Of a stretch of 64,000 nt of DNA, positions 20,930-30,445 are shown piece after piece. Under the pieces are notes generated by a model. The model did no database searches. It was given only the letters and a program-made list of their open reading frames with translations, and was not told where the DNA came from. A program made the translations under genes and the position numbers. The stretch comes from Scalesia atractyloides (Eukaryota > Streptophyta > Magnoliopsida > Asterales > Asteraceae), in the NCBI GenBank assembly GCA_947069175.1, contig CAMTDV010000012.1, positions 41,138,341 through 41,202,340 on the forward strand, read 5' to 3'. Each line of letters opens with the position of its first letter. The stretch's first letter is position 1.

Positions 20930-21700
20930 ATCAATTTGAGAAGCTTGGTGTCTTGCAATTGGTGAAGCTTGCCTCAAGGAAAACGTGCTCTCGGAACTCG
21001 CTGGGTTTTCCGTAACAAGTTGGATGACACTGGAGTTATCGTTCAGAATAAAGCTAGACTGGTGGTTCAGGGATTTCGACAGATTGAAGGATTGGATTAT
21101 GATGAGGTCTATGCACCTTTCGCGCGTTTGGAGGCTATACGCATTTTCTTGGCATATGCATCTTACATGGATTTTACTGTATATCAAATGGATGTCAAGA
21201 CTGCGTTTCTATACGGCAAGGTGAAAGAGGAAATCTACGTGGCACAACCACCGGGCTTTAATGATCCTGACAAGCTAGATTATGCTTACAAACTAGACAA
21301 AGCTTTGTATTGGTTGCATTAAGCACCTCGCGCATGGTACGCTACTCTTATAGAGCATCTGCTTGCTCATGACTACACACGGGGAACCATTGATCAAACT
21401 CTGTTTATCAAACGCGTTGATAAGGACATTATTCTCGTCCAAATCTACGTTGATGATATTATATTTGGTTCCACCAATGACGGTTTGTGCCTCGAATTCG
21501 AAGAAATAATGAAGGAGAAATTTGAGATGAGCTCATTGGGGGAGATGACCATGTTTTTGGGACTTCAAGTTCATCAGAGCCCACAGGGTATCCTAATTCA
21601 TCAAGGAAAATATGTCCATGACGTTCTTGCCAAATTCAAGCTTACAGATTCCAAGCTTATGGCTTCACCTATCGCAGAACGGCCTCTGCTAAATGAAGAT
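20930..21700 (+). pseudogene. CopB reverse transcriptase
   Basis: RT in two pieces. 20969-21322 has GTRWVFRNKLDD, ARLVVQGFRQ, VYAPFARLEAIRIFLAYA and YQMDVKTAFLYG (first catalytic Asp). A TAA at 21320 replaces the Gln codon expected in the YGLHQAPRAWY motif. The same frame then continues APRAWY and IYVDDIIFGSTND at about 21445, so the YVDD catalytic pair is intact. Downstream, SLGEMTMFLGLQVHQ and GILIHQGKYVHDVL are present. A single stop is the main visible lesion in the RT core. Confidence 0.85.
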
Positions 21701-22384
21701 GTTGAAGGAACGCCGGTTAATCCGACTATGTATTGCTCCATGATTCTCATGTATCTCACTGCTAGCCGGCCAGATATCATGTTTTCCGTCTGCAGTGTGC
21801 TCGTTATCAGGCTACTCCTAAACTTTCTCATTTACATGCTGTTAAACGAATTTTTAGGTACCTCAAAGGGGCTCCATCACTGGGCCTCTGGTATCCTAAA
21901 AACTCTGAATTTGAACTGTTTGCTTTCTCTGACAGTAATCTTGGAGGTACAGATAGGGACATGCGCTCACCTTGGCTGGTTGTCAATTTCTGGGAGATCG
22001 CTTAATCTCGTGGCAATGCAAGAAGCAACAGACGGTTTCGCTTTCTACCGTAGAAGCAGAATATGTCACAGCCTCTGCTTGCTACCCCCAGGTTTTATGG
22101 ATGCAACATCAGCTTGCGGATTACGGTTTGAATTATCTAAACACAATAATTTATTGTGATAATGATGCCGCTATCCAAATAGTTAAAAACCTTGTTTTTC
22201 ACTCCAAAACCAAGCACATAAATATAAAGTTCATTTTATCCGTGATTGCTATGAAAAGGGTCTCCTAAATCTTGAGCAAATCCACACTGATGCAAATGTG
22301 GCGGATTTATTCACGAAACCCGTTAGCAGCACGCGTTTTCAAGTGCTTTTGGATCTTCTCAAAATGATTCGGTTTTCTACCTAG
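21701..22384 (+). pseudogene. CopB RNase H
   Basis: Copia RNase H follows RT: LTASRPDIMFSVC (about 21756), then a frameshift, GCQFLGDRLISWQCKKQ and STVEAEYVTASACYPQVLWM (catalytic Glu) in 21972-22268, then CDNDAAIQIVKN (catalytic Asp) and HSKTKHINI. The last motif, ADLFTKP, is in another frame at about 22302. It degrades RNA in the RNA-DNA hybrid. At least two frameshifts disable it. Confidence 0.8.
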
Positions 22385-22639
22385 GCATCCTCTGTCTTTG
22401 TGTTTTGTTTACTGCTCTTATTTTTTTTTCATTACTTCACATATTTGTTCATATGTATGCACAAATTTAGGGGGATAAATCTTAAAAAAACAGTTTTGCA
22501 AGGATAGGGAAATGAAATCTTTTTCGTGATAAAATGTTTGACAAACACATGTAAGGTGTCGAAGCGGGAAAAGATTTGGATCGAAAGTGATGTGTCGGTA
22601 GGTCTAAAACTCAACCGGATGGGGAAAGTCAAATGATAT

Positions 22640-23130
22640 AAACATAACGAACTATGTACTCAGTGGGTCACTTACTATAGGCGTATGATTTCATGGTCTT
22701 AAATTTTGCGTTGATAGATAACTACCATCTGAGGTTTCAGGTCTTTATGCTGTTGAGTCATCCTGGGATATCTTGACTGCCCTTCTGTTGCATCCAGATT
22801 ATATGCAGACCTCGGCACAGTCGGGATATCTTTGTAAAAGAGCCAAAATGGAAAGGCCAAAACCTAAGAGAACAGGAGTTTCTTCATAAGTTCTTATGTA
22901 CCACATAAGGTATTTGCCTATCCCTCGTCAGTCACTATTTGTCTCTCTGCTGTATGGAAGTACTGACCTGTTCACCAATAGCCTGATGTTGTAAAATATA
23001 AAGGATGACCACAGTATACTCACATGCTATGATGAATTGTTGTGCTTACCTTGATCGCGGGGGTATGTCATGGTATGGGACACACGAGTATCATAGTAGA
23101 ATACTACCTTAAGCGTATCATAATGCCTGA
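22640..23130 (+). other. CopB conserved non-coding spacer block
   Basis: Non-coding block collinear with the spacers of CopA, CopD and CopF (minus strand) and more weakly CopC. Shared words in order: GGGATATC, TTCTGTTGCATCCAGAT, a GACCT segment, GTCTCTCTGCTGTATGG with TACTGACCTG (22940-22970), GTATACTCACAT, then TACCTTGATCGCGGGGG and TATGTC. The flanks 22385-22640 and 23130-23450 hold nothing I recognise. Confidence 0.65.
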
Positions 23131-23449
23131 ACTACAAGGGTTGAGTTTTAGATTTAAATGGACAAGTATATTGACAATCGCTTAGACCATTTGAACCTGC
23201 TCATACTGAAAAATGTTCCTTAGTTAGCTTTTGAAACGATTTGATCCCTTAGCAAGGCTGTGTTAAATATTTATGTCTGTCTTAAATAGTTCTTCTTTGT
23301 AAAATGTTAAAAGGTGGTTGGATGCTTGGTTAGTCTACTTGATGAATTTTGGTGAGATGGTTTCTGTCAAGAGATATTGGATTGGCTCAATGTGCTTTGG
23401 GATTTGTGCCAGTCTAATAAAATTGGTTAAAAGTCTTAAAATTGGAAAC

Positions 23450-24231
23450 CCAAGTTACTATTCCGGATTAGGCTTCTTTGGGCCCAAAAGGTTACTGTTC
23501 CGGATTGGGCTTTTCTGGAAAGGCCCATTTGGACTTTTCCGGATAGGCCCACTGTGTTACTATTCTGGATTGGGCCTGTCACAAGCCCAATCCGGATTCA
23601 AAATCTCAGGCCCAAGCCTATTTCGAAAGTATATAGGTATCTCTGATTTCTCATTTTGGATTATCCACATATTCCTAAATCATATTTCTTCTCTGATTCT
23701 CTCTATTTCGAACTGTGCATCTCGTATAATTCATTCCGGATTAGGTATAACTTCATTAAACATATGAATTATGAAAATCATTAATATTTAATGTATTCCG
23801 GATTGTGTCTCAGATTGATCTTCAAAGTGTAAGGCATTTCGGATTTCATTCCGGATGGGTATTCATCTGGGTTGATGAACTCGGATTTCATCTCGGATTG
23901 GATCTTCATCCGAAATGATAATTCATCCGAAATACTATGGGTAATCTGGATTACACTTTTGTCCGAACTGAGTTTGGACTCCTTCCAATTCGGACTGATG
24001 ACAGGGTTCATCCGGATTAACATTGAACTGTTAGTAATTCGGATTTGAGTTTTTGAACCTTTTATCCGGTTTGAACCTTTTCAACTGTTGAACCCTGTAA
24101 TTAACTTGAACTCTTGTTAATTTGAACCTTGACATCTGATTGACCTATCTAGTTTGTTTTAACTGCCATACTGGTAAACTCCGTTAACTTCTGTTAGTTG
24201 GGATTTATCTTGGTTAATGTTTTTGACAGAT
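23450..24231 (+). promoter_or_regulatory. CopB internal promoter and leader intron of the aORF
   Basis: In order: alternating TTCCGGATT and TGGGCC/GGCCCA words (23455-23615), a TATA-like GTATATAGG (23630-23638), a 5' splice-site-like AG/GTATAA (23744/23745), more TTCCGGAT-type words to about 24070, then TTTTTGACAG (ending 24229) two bases before the aORF ATG (24232). The predicted leader intron is 485 nt. The LTR has the same site II plus TATA order, and the gag leader the same TTCCGGAT words. Confidence 0.55.
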
Positions 24232-25266
24232 ATGGTTGAAGAAGCGTTTGATGCGGTGATGTTGGTTGAGGAGCAATTCCACAACCAAGCGGGGTATCTT
24301 TCAGACCTGCCAGCAGAATTCTTCCAGGAATTTCAGTCTCTGATTATGGGGCTCAACGCGTGTAAGATTGCATATGCCCTCCGAGCTAACCCGGTCATCT
24401 ACAGGGACCTAGTACATTCGTTCTGGAAAAGAGCACGATTTCAGCCAAGAGGTGAAGATGGAAGACCGTTTATCCGTTCATAGATATAGGGTAAAGAGAT
24501 AGTGGTCAACGAGGCATGTGTGAGAGAGGTGTTGCAGATTGCGGATACTTTTAATGATCCAACCATCTACGCCAAAGAGAAGGTGCTTCCTGTGCTGATG
24601 GAGATGGGATATGAGGGTTCGTATCCACCACTACTAAAGAAAATGTTTCCAGCTTATTGGCGGTTGCTTGTCCACATTTTTATGAAGTGTGTGTCGGAGA
24701 ACAAAGGCGGTCGGGATCAGTCAAATCAAGCCTAGACATCTACTATAGTTTCGTTGGTTATGGACTGAAGTATAACTATTCTGGTTATATCTTCGACAAC
24801 ATGAAGAAAGTTCTAGAGCAGTCTAAGAAGCGAATGTTTCTTTTGTACCCGCGCTTCGTCCAGCTCATTCTAGATGCCCGTTACCCTGATTTGGCAAAGG
24901 ATGCGACAGATGCCAACTTGCTTAATATGAAGCCGATGGGGCCTACTATTTTTGGTACAATGAAAAAGAATCGCTCTACGTCTAAGACAGCGTTTGTGGG
25001 TCTTCGGGAAGTTTTCTGAAGTTGTTGGTTTGAATATTCCACCACCTCCTCCGCCTCCAGTTAATGCTACAGTGGCCGAAGAACACGATATACATGCCAA
25101 GGAGAAAGAGATAGAGATCGAGGACTTAGTTACTAATGACGAAGCTGATGTTGGGCAAGCCTTTCTTGACGATCTCGCAGAATTCAACGCCACTTTGACT
25201 CCCGTTTTACCTGAGTTATTATCAGAGAATTTAGAGGCTTTGATTGCTCACTTGAAAGATATTTAG
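24232..25266 (+). pseudogene. CopB aORF, N-terminal domain
   Basis: Start chosen at ATG 24232 because it follows a canonical acceptor by two bases. Frame 24232-24483 reads MVEEAFDAVMLVEEQF, then YALRANPVIYRDLVHSFWKRAR; a stop at 24481 interrupts it. Frame 24502-24735 and then 24657-25019 carry MFPAYWRLLVHIFMKC and RMFLLYPRFVQLILDARYP, the second hallmark shared with CopA and CopC. 24994-25266 has a poly-Pro stretch (IPPPPPPPVN) and an acidic region. No transmembrane segment or signal peptide is evident, which argues against an envelope glycoprotein. Function is unknown. Confidence 0.65.
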
Positions 25267-25354
25267 GAGAACAAGGCGATCCTCCACTCATATTCCATCT
25301 ATTGCTGCACCGACTGCTCAGGTTGAAGAAGATGACGAAGATGAAGAAGATGAG

Positions 25355-26066
25355 GTGCCATTGATCAAAAGGAGAAGAACCGAGCTGAGCATTCCATCCA
25401 GTGAACCTGAAGCTCTCGTTGTTTTCACTGTTGCTGAATCTGAGTTGATCACTTCTACGTTGCTGAGTCTATTGCTCATACTTCGATGCTTGACACACCT
25501 GTTTTATCTGCACAGACAACCGCTCCTATTATTACACAGTCTACTGTTGTGTCTATTCCTGCTGACACGGTTCTACAAATATGGAGTTTGGAGGAAGCTC
25601 ATCAGGTGCTGGTGGTTCTAAAGCAGGTGGTAGTGGAGTTGGTCATACTAATGATGTTGCTAAAGATTATTTGTGCAGATCAAAGAAAAGGGCATTCGAA
25701 TTCGAAGGAATGGTTAGTGACAATGATGATACGGAGGTTGAGGTAGTGGATTTGAAGAAAAAGGTGGTCGTTTTGGAACAAGAGGTTATTCTGAAGGATA
25801 CTCAAATTGCCTCTCTGCAGACTCGTTTAGACGTCAGAGATCAGACTATTGATCAGCTACATGGAGATTTCACAATGCTTATGACTCTAGTTTTTTATTT
25901 GAAGGGCAAGCTGGAAAACAAATTTGGAAGGGAGTTCAGTGATCCTACAGACGACCCAATGAACATTGAGACCAGGCATCGTGCGGCCAACAACGAATGG
26001 CTGAGGAAACCGAAGAACAAAGATTGGCAGCTGAGCAGTTGGCAGCTGAATGCCAAGCTGGTCTAG
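25355..26066 (+). pseudogene. CopB aORF, linker and coiled coil
   Basis: Linker of the aORF in shifting frames (25355-25621, then 25581-26066). The latter has a coiled coil, VDLKKKVVVLEQEVILKDT and following heptads to about residue 100, as in CopC (MLNTVKIAELQEQL, heptads onward). It ends in PTDDPMNIETRHRAANNEW, overlapping the C-domain frame by 70 nt in another frame, so there is a frameshift near 26000-26060. Confidence 0.6.
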
Positions 26067-26890
26067 ATGATTATATGAGCGATCCACGCAGGAAGTTTAC
26101 TGCTAGTCAGAAACGTGCCGTTGGTCAGAAGAAGAAGCAAATGGTTTTAATGAAGAATGTCAATGTGAATCCGCTTGATGAGAACTTTCATCTTAAGGAT
26201 CCAACGAATCAGTCGGAGAGATATGTGATGGAGTTAGGGTCGAGCTACTACAGTAAAGTCGGAAACAAGTCCAGGGTGCTCAGTTGGATGTACGATCACG
26301 TCAAAAATATGTGGATTTTTGTGCGTCAGGATGGAACACGGCAATATTATTCTAAGGAATTGCAATTCGAGACGTGGACTAAGGTTGCTTTGACTGATCT
26401 ATTGAGAGCTCCGTACACTGATGATGACACTACCGAACGTGGACCCGGATGGAGATTCTTCAAAAAGCTTGAACGTGAGGTCAAGAGTGGATTCAAGACT
26501 ATGAAGACTGCTGAACCATATTTGAGAGCAACCAAAGGAGTTCGTGATGCTCACACTGGCAAGAGATTCAAGTCAGTGATATGGCCGCCGACTGACAAAG
26601 ACTTAGTTATTCCAGTTGCTCCTACCTTTCCTCAGGGGATTCTCAAGAACTTCAACTTTTGGCTATACGACCCTAAGGTCGGGAGCGTGGCGATAGTGAC
26701 AAAGGATAAAGTGTTCAGAGTTAACGATGTGGTAGATTTAGTGAGCTTTCATGACGAAGACTTGCAGGTTCTTGCGTTACATCAAATTCGAACTGCTGAG
26801 CTGTATGAGGTTTGTACAAAGGATTGGACTGCTGCGGTTGCTGGAATCATAGCTGGAAGACTTGGTGTGGATGCTCAACCAAAAGACTAA
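25997..26890 (+). CDS. CopB aORF, C-terminal domain (intact frame)
   Basis: Intact frame of 297 codons; the Met is probably internal to a longer aORF. Shared with CopC (51123-51845) and CopD (36862-37160): a W-rich strand segment VLSWMYDHVKNMWIFVRQDG / QYYSKELQFETW (CopC IISWGWIEELNVYSIKREFG / QYFRYLSDIKSLPYWD), and NFNFWLYDPKVGSVAIV (CopC FKWWHYDSNTGEAVICV). The stop (26888) is 10 bp before the polypurine tract, so the gene ends exactly at the element's 3' end. No known catalytic motif is seen. Conservation among divergent elements indicates past selection on the protein (inference). Confidence 0.75.
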   Translation: MAEETEEQRLAAEQLAAECQAGLDDYMSDPRRKFTASQKRAVGQKKKQMVLMKNVNVNPLDENFHLKDPTNQSERYVMELGSSYYSKVGNKSRVLSWMYDHVKNMWIFVRQDGTRQYYSKELQFETWTKVALTDLLRAPYTDDDTTERGPGWRFFKKLEREVKSGFKTMKTAEPYLRATKGVRDAHTGKRFKSVIWPPTDKDLVIPVAPTFPQGILKNFNFWLYDPKVGSVAIVTKDKVFRVNDVVDLVSFHDEDLQVLALHQIRTAELYEVCTKDWTAAVAGIIAGRLGVDAQPKD

Positions 26891-26900
26891 TTTAGTAAAC

Positions 26901-26912
26901 CTAGGGGGAGAT
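26901..26912 (+). other. CopB polypurine tract
   Basis: CTAGGGGGAGAT directly before the 3' LTR. Confidence 0.9.
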
Positions 26913-27207
26913 TGTTGTGCTTAGATTGCTAAAGGTTTACTCATTAGGGGTTATTTGGGCTTTGGTGTACTTTGTGGGCTTCCTAGTGCCTAATGGGCCT
27001 AGGGTTGTAATAGTGGGCTTATAGTGCTTATAAATAGAAATGTTAGGTCATTGAGAAGGGGTTAGAGAGTTGTAATCAAAGAACTTGTATCAGACATCTT
27101 TTTGTGTATGCAAGTTGAAGTTATTCAAAGTTGTTCTTCTTCCTAATCATTATTTCTGCTTTTGATTAGGTTAGTGATATCTGTTTGATCCGTTTACGGG
27201 ACTTACA
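26913..27207 (+). repeat. CopB 3' LTR
   Basis: 295 bp, TGTTGTGCTTAG to GGGACTTACA, paired with 14281-14577. The target duplication TAAAT follows. Confidence 0.95.
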
Positions 27208-27212
27208 TAAAT

Positions 27213-28423
27213 ACTTTAATTTATCAACATAGAAACTAAAATAAAATAACTACTAAAAGATAAGAATCAACTGTATATATACTAGACATTCTTTTTCAGA
27301 GTTTCAAGGTAAGAGAATCATTCCAGCTTTTAATCTTGCCAAAAACGAGTTTTGTTTAAAAACATCAAATTAAATAAATAAGCATTCTACTATGAGTATT
27401 GGTATTGTTGTCCACGTAAGCTCAGCTTATCAGATGTAATCATGATTAAGAGATATGCTTAATGTATAAATTATACTTACTAGCCGGTGTTCAACCACTT
27501 CAGGACACATTCTCGTATCAAGATACGCACGAGAGAAAATCTTACCACTGTGAGTATACTGCTTATCATCTGTTTGACGTATATGATGTGAGATACTCAC
27601 TTATTTTGATTGAAAACAAGCCCTATGTGATTAAATCACTTATTGATAAGGAGCTTGATTTTCAGATGCATGCTGGGCACAGGAGTAAGTCCGTGAACAG
27701 GTTAGTACCATCGTACCGACAAAGAGACAAACTTAGCTCCTGCATAAAGCTATGGTATTTTATCATTTATTTTTGGGTGGATATGATATTTTTATCACTT
27801 ATTGAGGGTCATATGCAGTATGTACACGTAAGTATGGTATCATGGAAGTTCTAGACTTGCGTCACCGTTATTTTTCGGTAAAAGATTCAACCATGATACC
27901 CAGATGATAAGCAAGCATAAAGACCGCATATCTCAGAACCTCGGCATACTATCAAACGAAATTTCGGTACCAAGACCATATGCTAATGAATGGTTCCCAC
28001 CTGGCTTGCAGTCCGTTATGTTTATATCAACCTGCACATTTTAATCTGATTGTAAGCCTACCGATACATCAATAGTAAAGCTACTTATAAATTTTCGTTT
28101 TATGTTTTTGACCGTTTTTGACAGATCACCGGTGTGTATCATCATCTTCTCTTATCTTTCCAAGAAACTCATTTTTGATTTTTGAATTTTCTATTTTTGT
28201 ATTTTTCTAAATTTTTCTCCCCCTTAAATATAGAAGGTAAATAAATAAATAAAAACTTTACTAAATAAAAGACATATTTTTGTATTTTCTCATGTTTTTG
28301 TATTTTTCTTAAAATTTCTCCCCCTAAAATATAAAACTAAAGAAAATGGAAAATCTTTTTGTCGTTTTAGATTTTAAGAAAATATTTACGAAAATGATTA
28401 GCCAATGATGATTTACTCGGGTT
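27213..28423 (-). other. CopA 3' spacer with conserved block
   Basis: Non-coding region downstream of CopA RNase H. 27480-27960 is collinear with the CopB, CopD and CopF spacers: on the minus strand GTCTCTTTGTCGGTACGATGG and ACTAACCTG (27731-27692), GTATACTCACAG, and a TATCTTGATACGAG counterpart of TACCTTGATCGCGGG. Two short purine tracts, AAGGGGGAGAA (about 28215) and AGGGGGAGAAATTTT (about 28315), resemble polypurine tracts but have no LTR after them. 27462-27854 is open for 130 codons on the plus strand; I take that as chance. Confidence 0.6.
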
Positions 28424-29200
28424 TCACCTTGATGTCATTGACCAAAATAAGATAATCAAAACGTGATTTATCAAAAGCTTTTGTAAACAGGTCGGCACGT
28501 TGGTGATCAGTGTGGATTTTAACAACACTGATAAGTTTCTTTTCATAACAATCTCGTATGAAATGACACTTAATCTCATTATGTTTGCTTTTTGAGTGCT
28601 ATACAGGATTACGAGTGATCTGTAAAGCAGCTTCGTTATTAACATAAATAGAAGTAGTTAGAAATTCAAAACCGTAGTCACGCATTTGCTGTTGGATCCA
28701 TAGAACCTGAGAGTAGCAACTAGAAGCTGAAATATACTCAGCCTCACAGGTTGATGTAGCTACACAAGTCTGCTTTTTGCACTGTCACGTGACTAGGCGA
28801 TTTCCCAAGAACTGACATCCTATTGATGTTGATTTTGCGTCGATCTTGCAGCCACCATGATCAGAATCACTGAATGCTGTCAAATCAAACTTATCATCCT
28901 TCGGGTACCCAAGACTAGTGTCCGTGCGACCCTTCAAATAACGAAAATTCTTTTCACAGCCATCAAATGAGAAACCTTTGACTGGTAGCGAGCTAGAAGA
29001 CATGTTGGGTACATTATATCGGGTCTTGAAGCAGTAAGATACATTAGAGATCCGATCATAGCACGATAAAGAGATGGTTCCGCATGTTCACCCATACCAT
29101 CAGGAGTAATCCCATGATTCTGAGCTAATGGAGTTCCCAAGGGTTTTGAGTCTTCCATTTGAAATCGTTTGAGAATATCCCCGACGTACTTGGTTTAATG
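28424..29200 (-). pseudogene. CopA RNase H
   Basis: Minus-strand pieces: LTASRPDIMYPTCLLARYQS (29158-28934 frame), GYPKDDKFDLTAFSDSDHGG and TSIGCQFLGNRLVT (29003-28785), then TSTCEAEYISASSCYSQVLW at about 28760-28700 and a VNNEAALQI segment at about 28640, where the usual catalytic DN reads NN. Then TKAFDK near 28465. At least three frame breaks. Confidence 0.8.
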
Positions 29201-29216
29201 GATGAAAATCCCTTCC

Positions 29217-30392
29217 TTAGATTGATGAACCTGCAAACCTAAAAAGATTGATGAAAATCCCTCCCATTGCGCTCATCTTGAACTTCTCTTGTATCACCGA
29301 CTCGAATTCTTTGCACATTCTCTCGTTTGTAGACCCAAAAATAATATCATCAACATATACTTGTACCAGCAATAAGTCCTCATTTTCTTCCTTGATGAAG
29401 AGAGTACAGTCGATCAATCCACGTCGAAAACCATTCTTCAGAAGATAGGAAGACAACATTTCATACCAAGCCCGTGGAGCTTGATGAAGACCATATAACG
29501 CCTTATTGAGAAGCCAAACCTTGTCAGGATGGATTAGATCTTGAAAACCCGGCAGTTGTTCAACATTTACTTCTTCTTCAACCACACCATGAAGAAATGC
29601 ACTCTTCACATCCATTTGGTAAACAATAAACTTCTTGTAGGACACATAAGCCAAGAAAATTCTTATGGCCTCAAGACATGCTACCGGTGCATAAACTTCA
29701 TTGTAATCAATGCCTTCTACCTGATTAAAGCCCTGGACAACCAAGCTTTCTATGTTTCTCACAACAACACCTCGGTGATCCTTCTTACATTTGTAAACCC
29801 AACTTGTACCAATCTTCTTGTAGTTGTCAGGCCTGTCAACCAATTTCCACACGCATAACTTCTGAAACTGCTGAAGTTCTTCTTGCATTGCCTCAACCCA
29901 TGAGTCTTCTTTCATTGCCTCCTTCCAAGATTTTGGTTCAACTTGGCAGACATAGCAGGCAAAAGACCAATCATTATGTTCCCAAGATTCCCTGATAGCT
30001 GAATACAAACCAGCATTCTGGTTGTTCCTTAGCTGATTATGTGTCTGCACACCACTCTGGGCATCCCCTATAATATTCAGCTGAGGATGGGTATTATGGA
30101 TTCGAGTTTCAAGAACATCGGGAACTTGAGAATTTATACCCAAATTGTTGATATTCAGATCAATAGCTAATTCGTTTGCTGGATTTGACGAAGATGTAGA
30201 TGCATGACCTTTAGTCGTCCCTAGATTATGTACATTTGATGACTTCTGAAATTCCAGGAACCGGACAAGAAGTAGCTTCATTTGCATCATGGAACTCATC
30301 ATCTTCTGACGAAACATTGTAATCAGCAGCATCTTCGAATTCCTCATTTTGAACAAGATTGTTAACCGTAGTAAACACTTGAGGGTTAACAA
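29217..30392 (-). CDS. CopA reverse transcriptase (long open frame)
   Basis: 391 codons. An acidic linker (NPANELAIDLNINNLGIN) is followed by CYVCQVEPKSWKEAMKED, GTSWVYKCKKDHRG, VYAPVACLEAIRIFLAYV, YQMDVKSAFLHG (catalytic Asp), NKALYGLHQAPRAWYEML and VQVYVDDIIFGSTNE (YVDD intact). LVVQGF is preceded by NIES where the family has NKAR, so a conserved basic residue is lost. The end, GGIFINLFRFAGSSI, departs from the family's GEMxFFLGLQ, marking a frameshift near 29270 into RNase H. The most complete RT core in the window. Confidence 0.85.
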   Translation of the reverse strand: MLTLKCLLRLTILFKMRNSKMLLITMFRQKMMSSMMQMKLLLVRFLEFQKSSNVHNLGTTKGHASTSSSNPANELAIDLNINNLGINSQVPDVLETRIHNTHPQLNIIGDAQSGVQTHNQLRNNQNAGLYSAIRESWEHNDWSFACYVCQVEPKSWKEAMKEDSWVEAMQEELQQFQKLCVWKLVDRPDNYKKIGTSWVYKCKKDHRGVVVRNIESLVVQGFNQVEGIDYNEVYAPVACLEAIRIFLAYVSYKKFIVYQMDVKSAFLHGVVEEEVNVEQLPGFQDLIHPDKVWLLNKALYGLHQAPRAWYEMLSSYLLKNGFRRGLIDCTLFIKEENEDLLLVQVYVDDIIFGSTNERMCKEFESVIQEKFKMSAMGGIFINLFRFAGSSI

Positions 30393-30445
30393 TAATTGGT
30401 TTGTACTAATGACGAGTCAACTGCAGTATCACTTTCCAGTAGCAT

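Larger units (their letters stand above)
14281..27207 (+). mobile_element. CopB: complete Ty1/copia element with aORF
   Basis: 12.9 kb plus-strand element with LTRs 14281-14577 and 26913-27207. TAAAT at 14276-14280 and again at 27208-27212 is the 5-bp target duplication. PBS at 14580, polypurine tract CTAGGGGGAGAT at 26901. Order: gag, PR, INT, RT, RH, spacer with internal promoter, aORF. By eye the LTRs differ by about 11 substitutions and 2 single-base indels over ~297 bp, so it is moderately old. Several in-frame stops and frameshifts make it non-autonomous. It sits in CopA's spacer and is younger than CopA. Confidence 0.95.

Noticed and set aside
24217..26890. Reading the aORF as an envelope gene
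   Set aside because: It is in the right position, but no signal peptide, transmembrane helix or Cys-rich ectodomain is visible in any copy.
14281..27207. Helitron, LINE or DNA transposon ends
   Set aside because: All boundaries found are LTR-type (TG...CA, 5-bp duplication, PBS and polypurine tract). No terminal inverted repeats with transposase were seen.
27462..27854. 130-codon plus-strand frame
   Set aside because: It lies antisense over the conserved non-coding spacer of CopA. The corresponding spacers in CopB, CopD and CopF are not open.
28205..28330. Two polypurine-like tracts after CopA RNase H (also 46438 in CopC)
   Set aside because: No LTR start follows. The real tracts are at 11328-11340 and 52156-52168, beyond the aORF.
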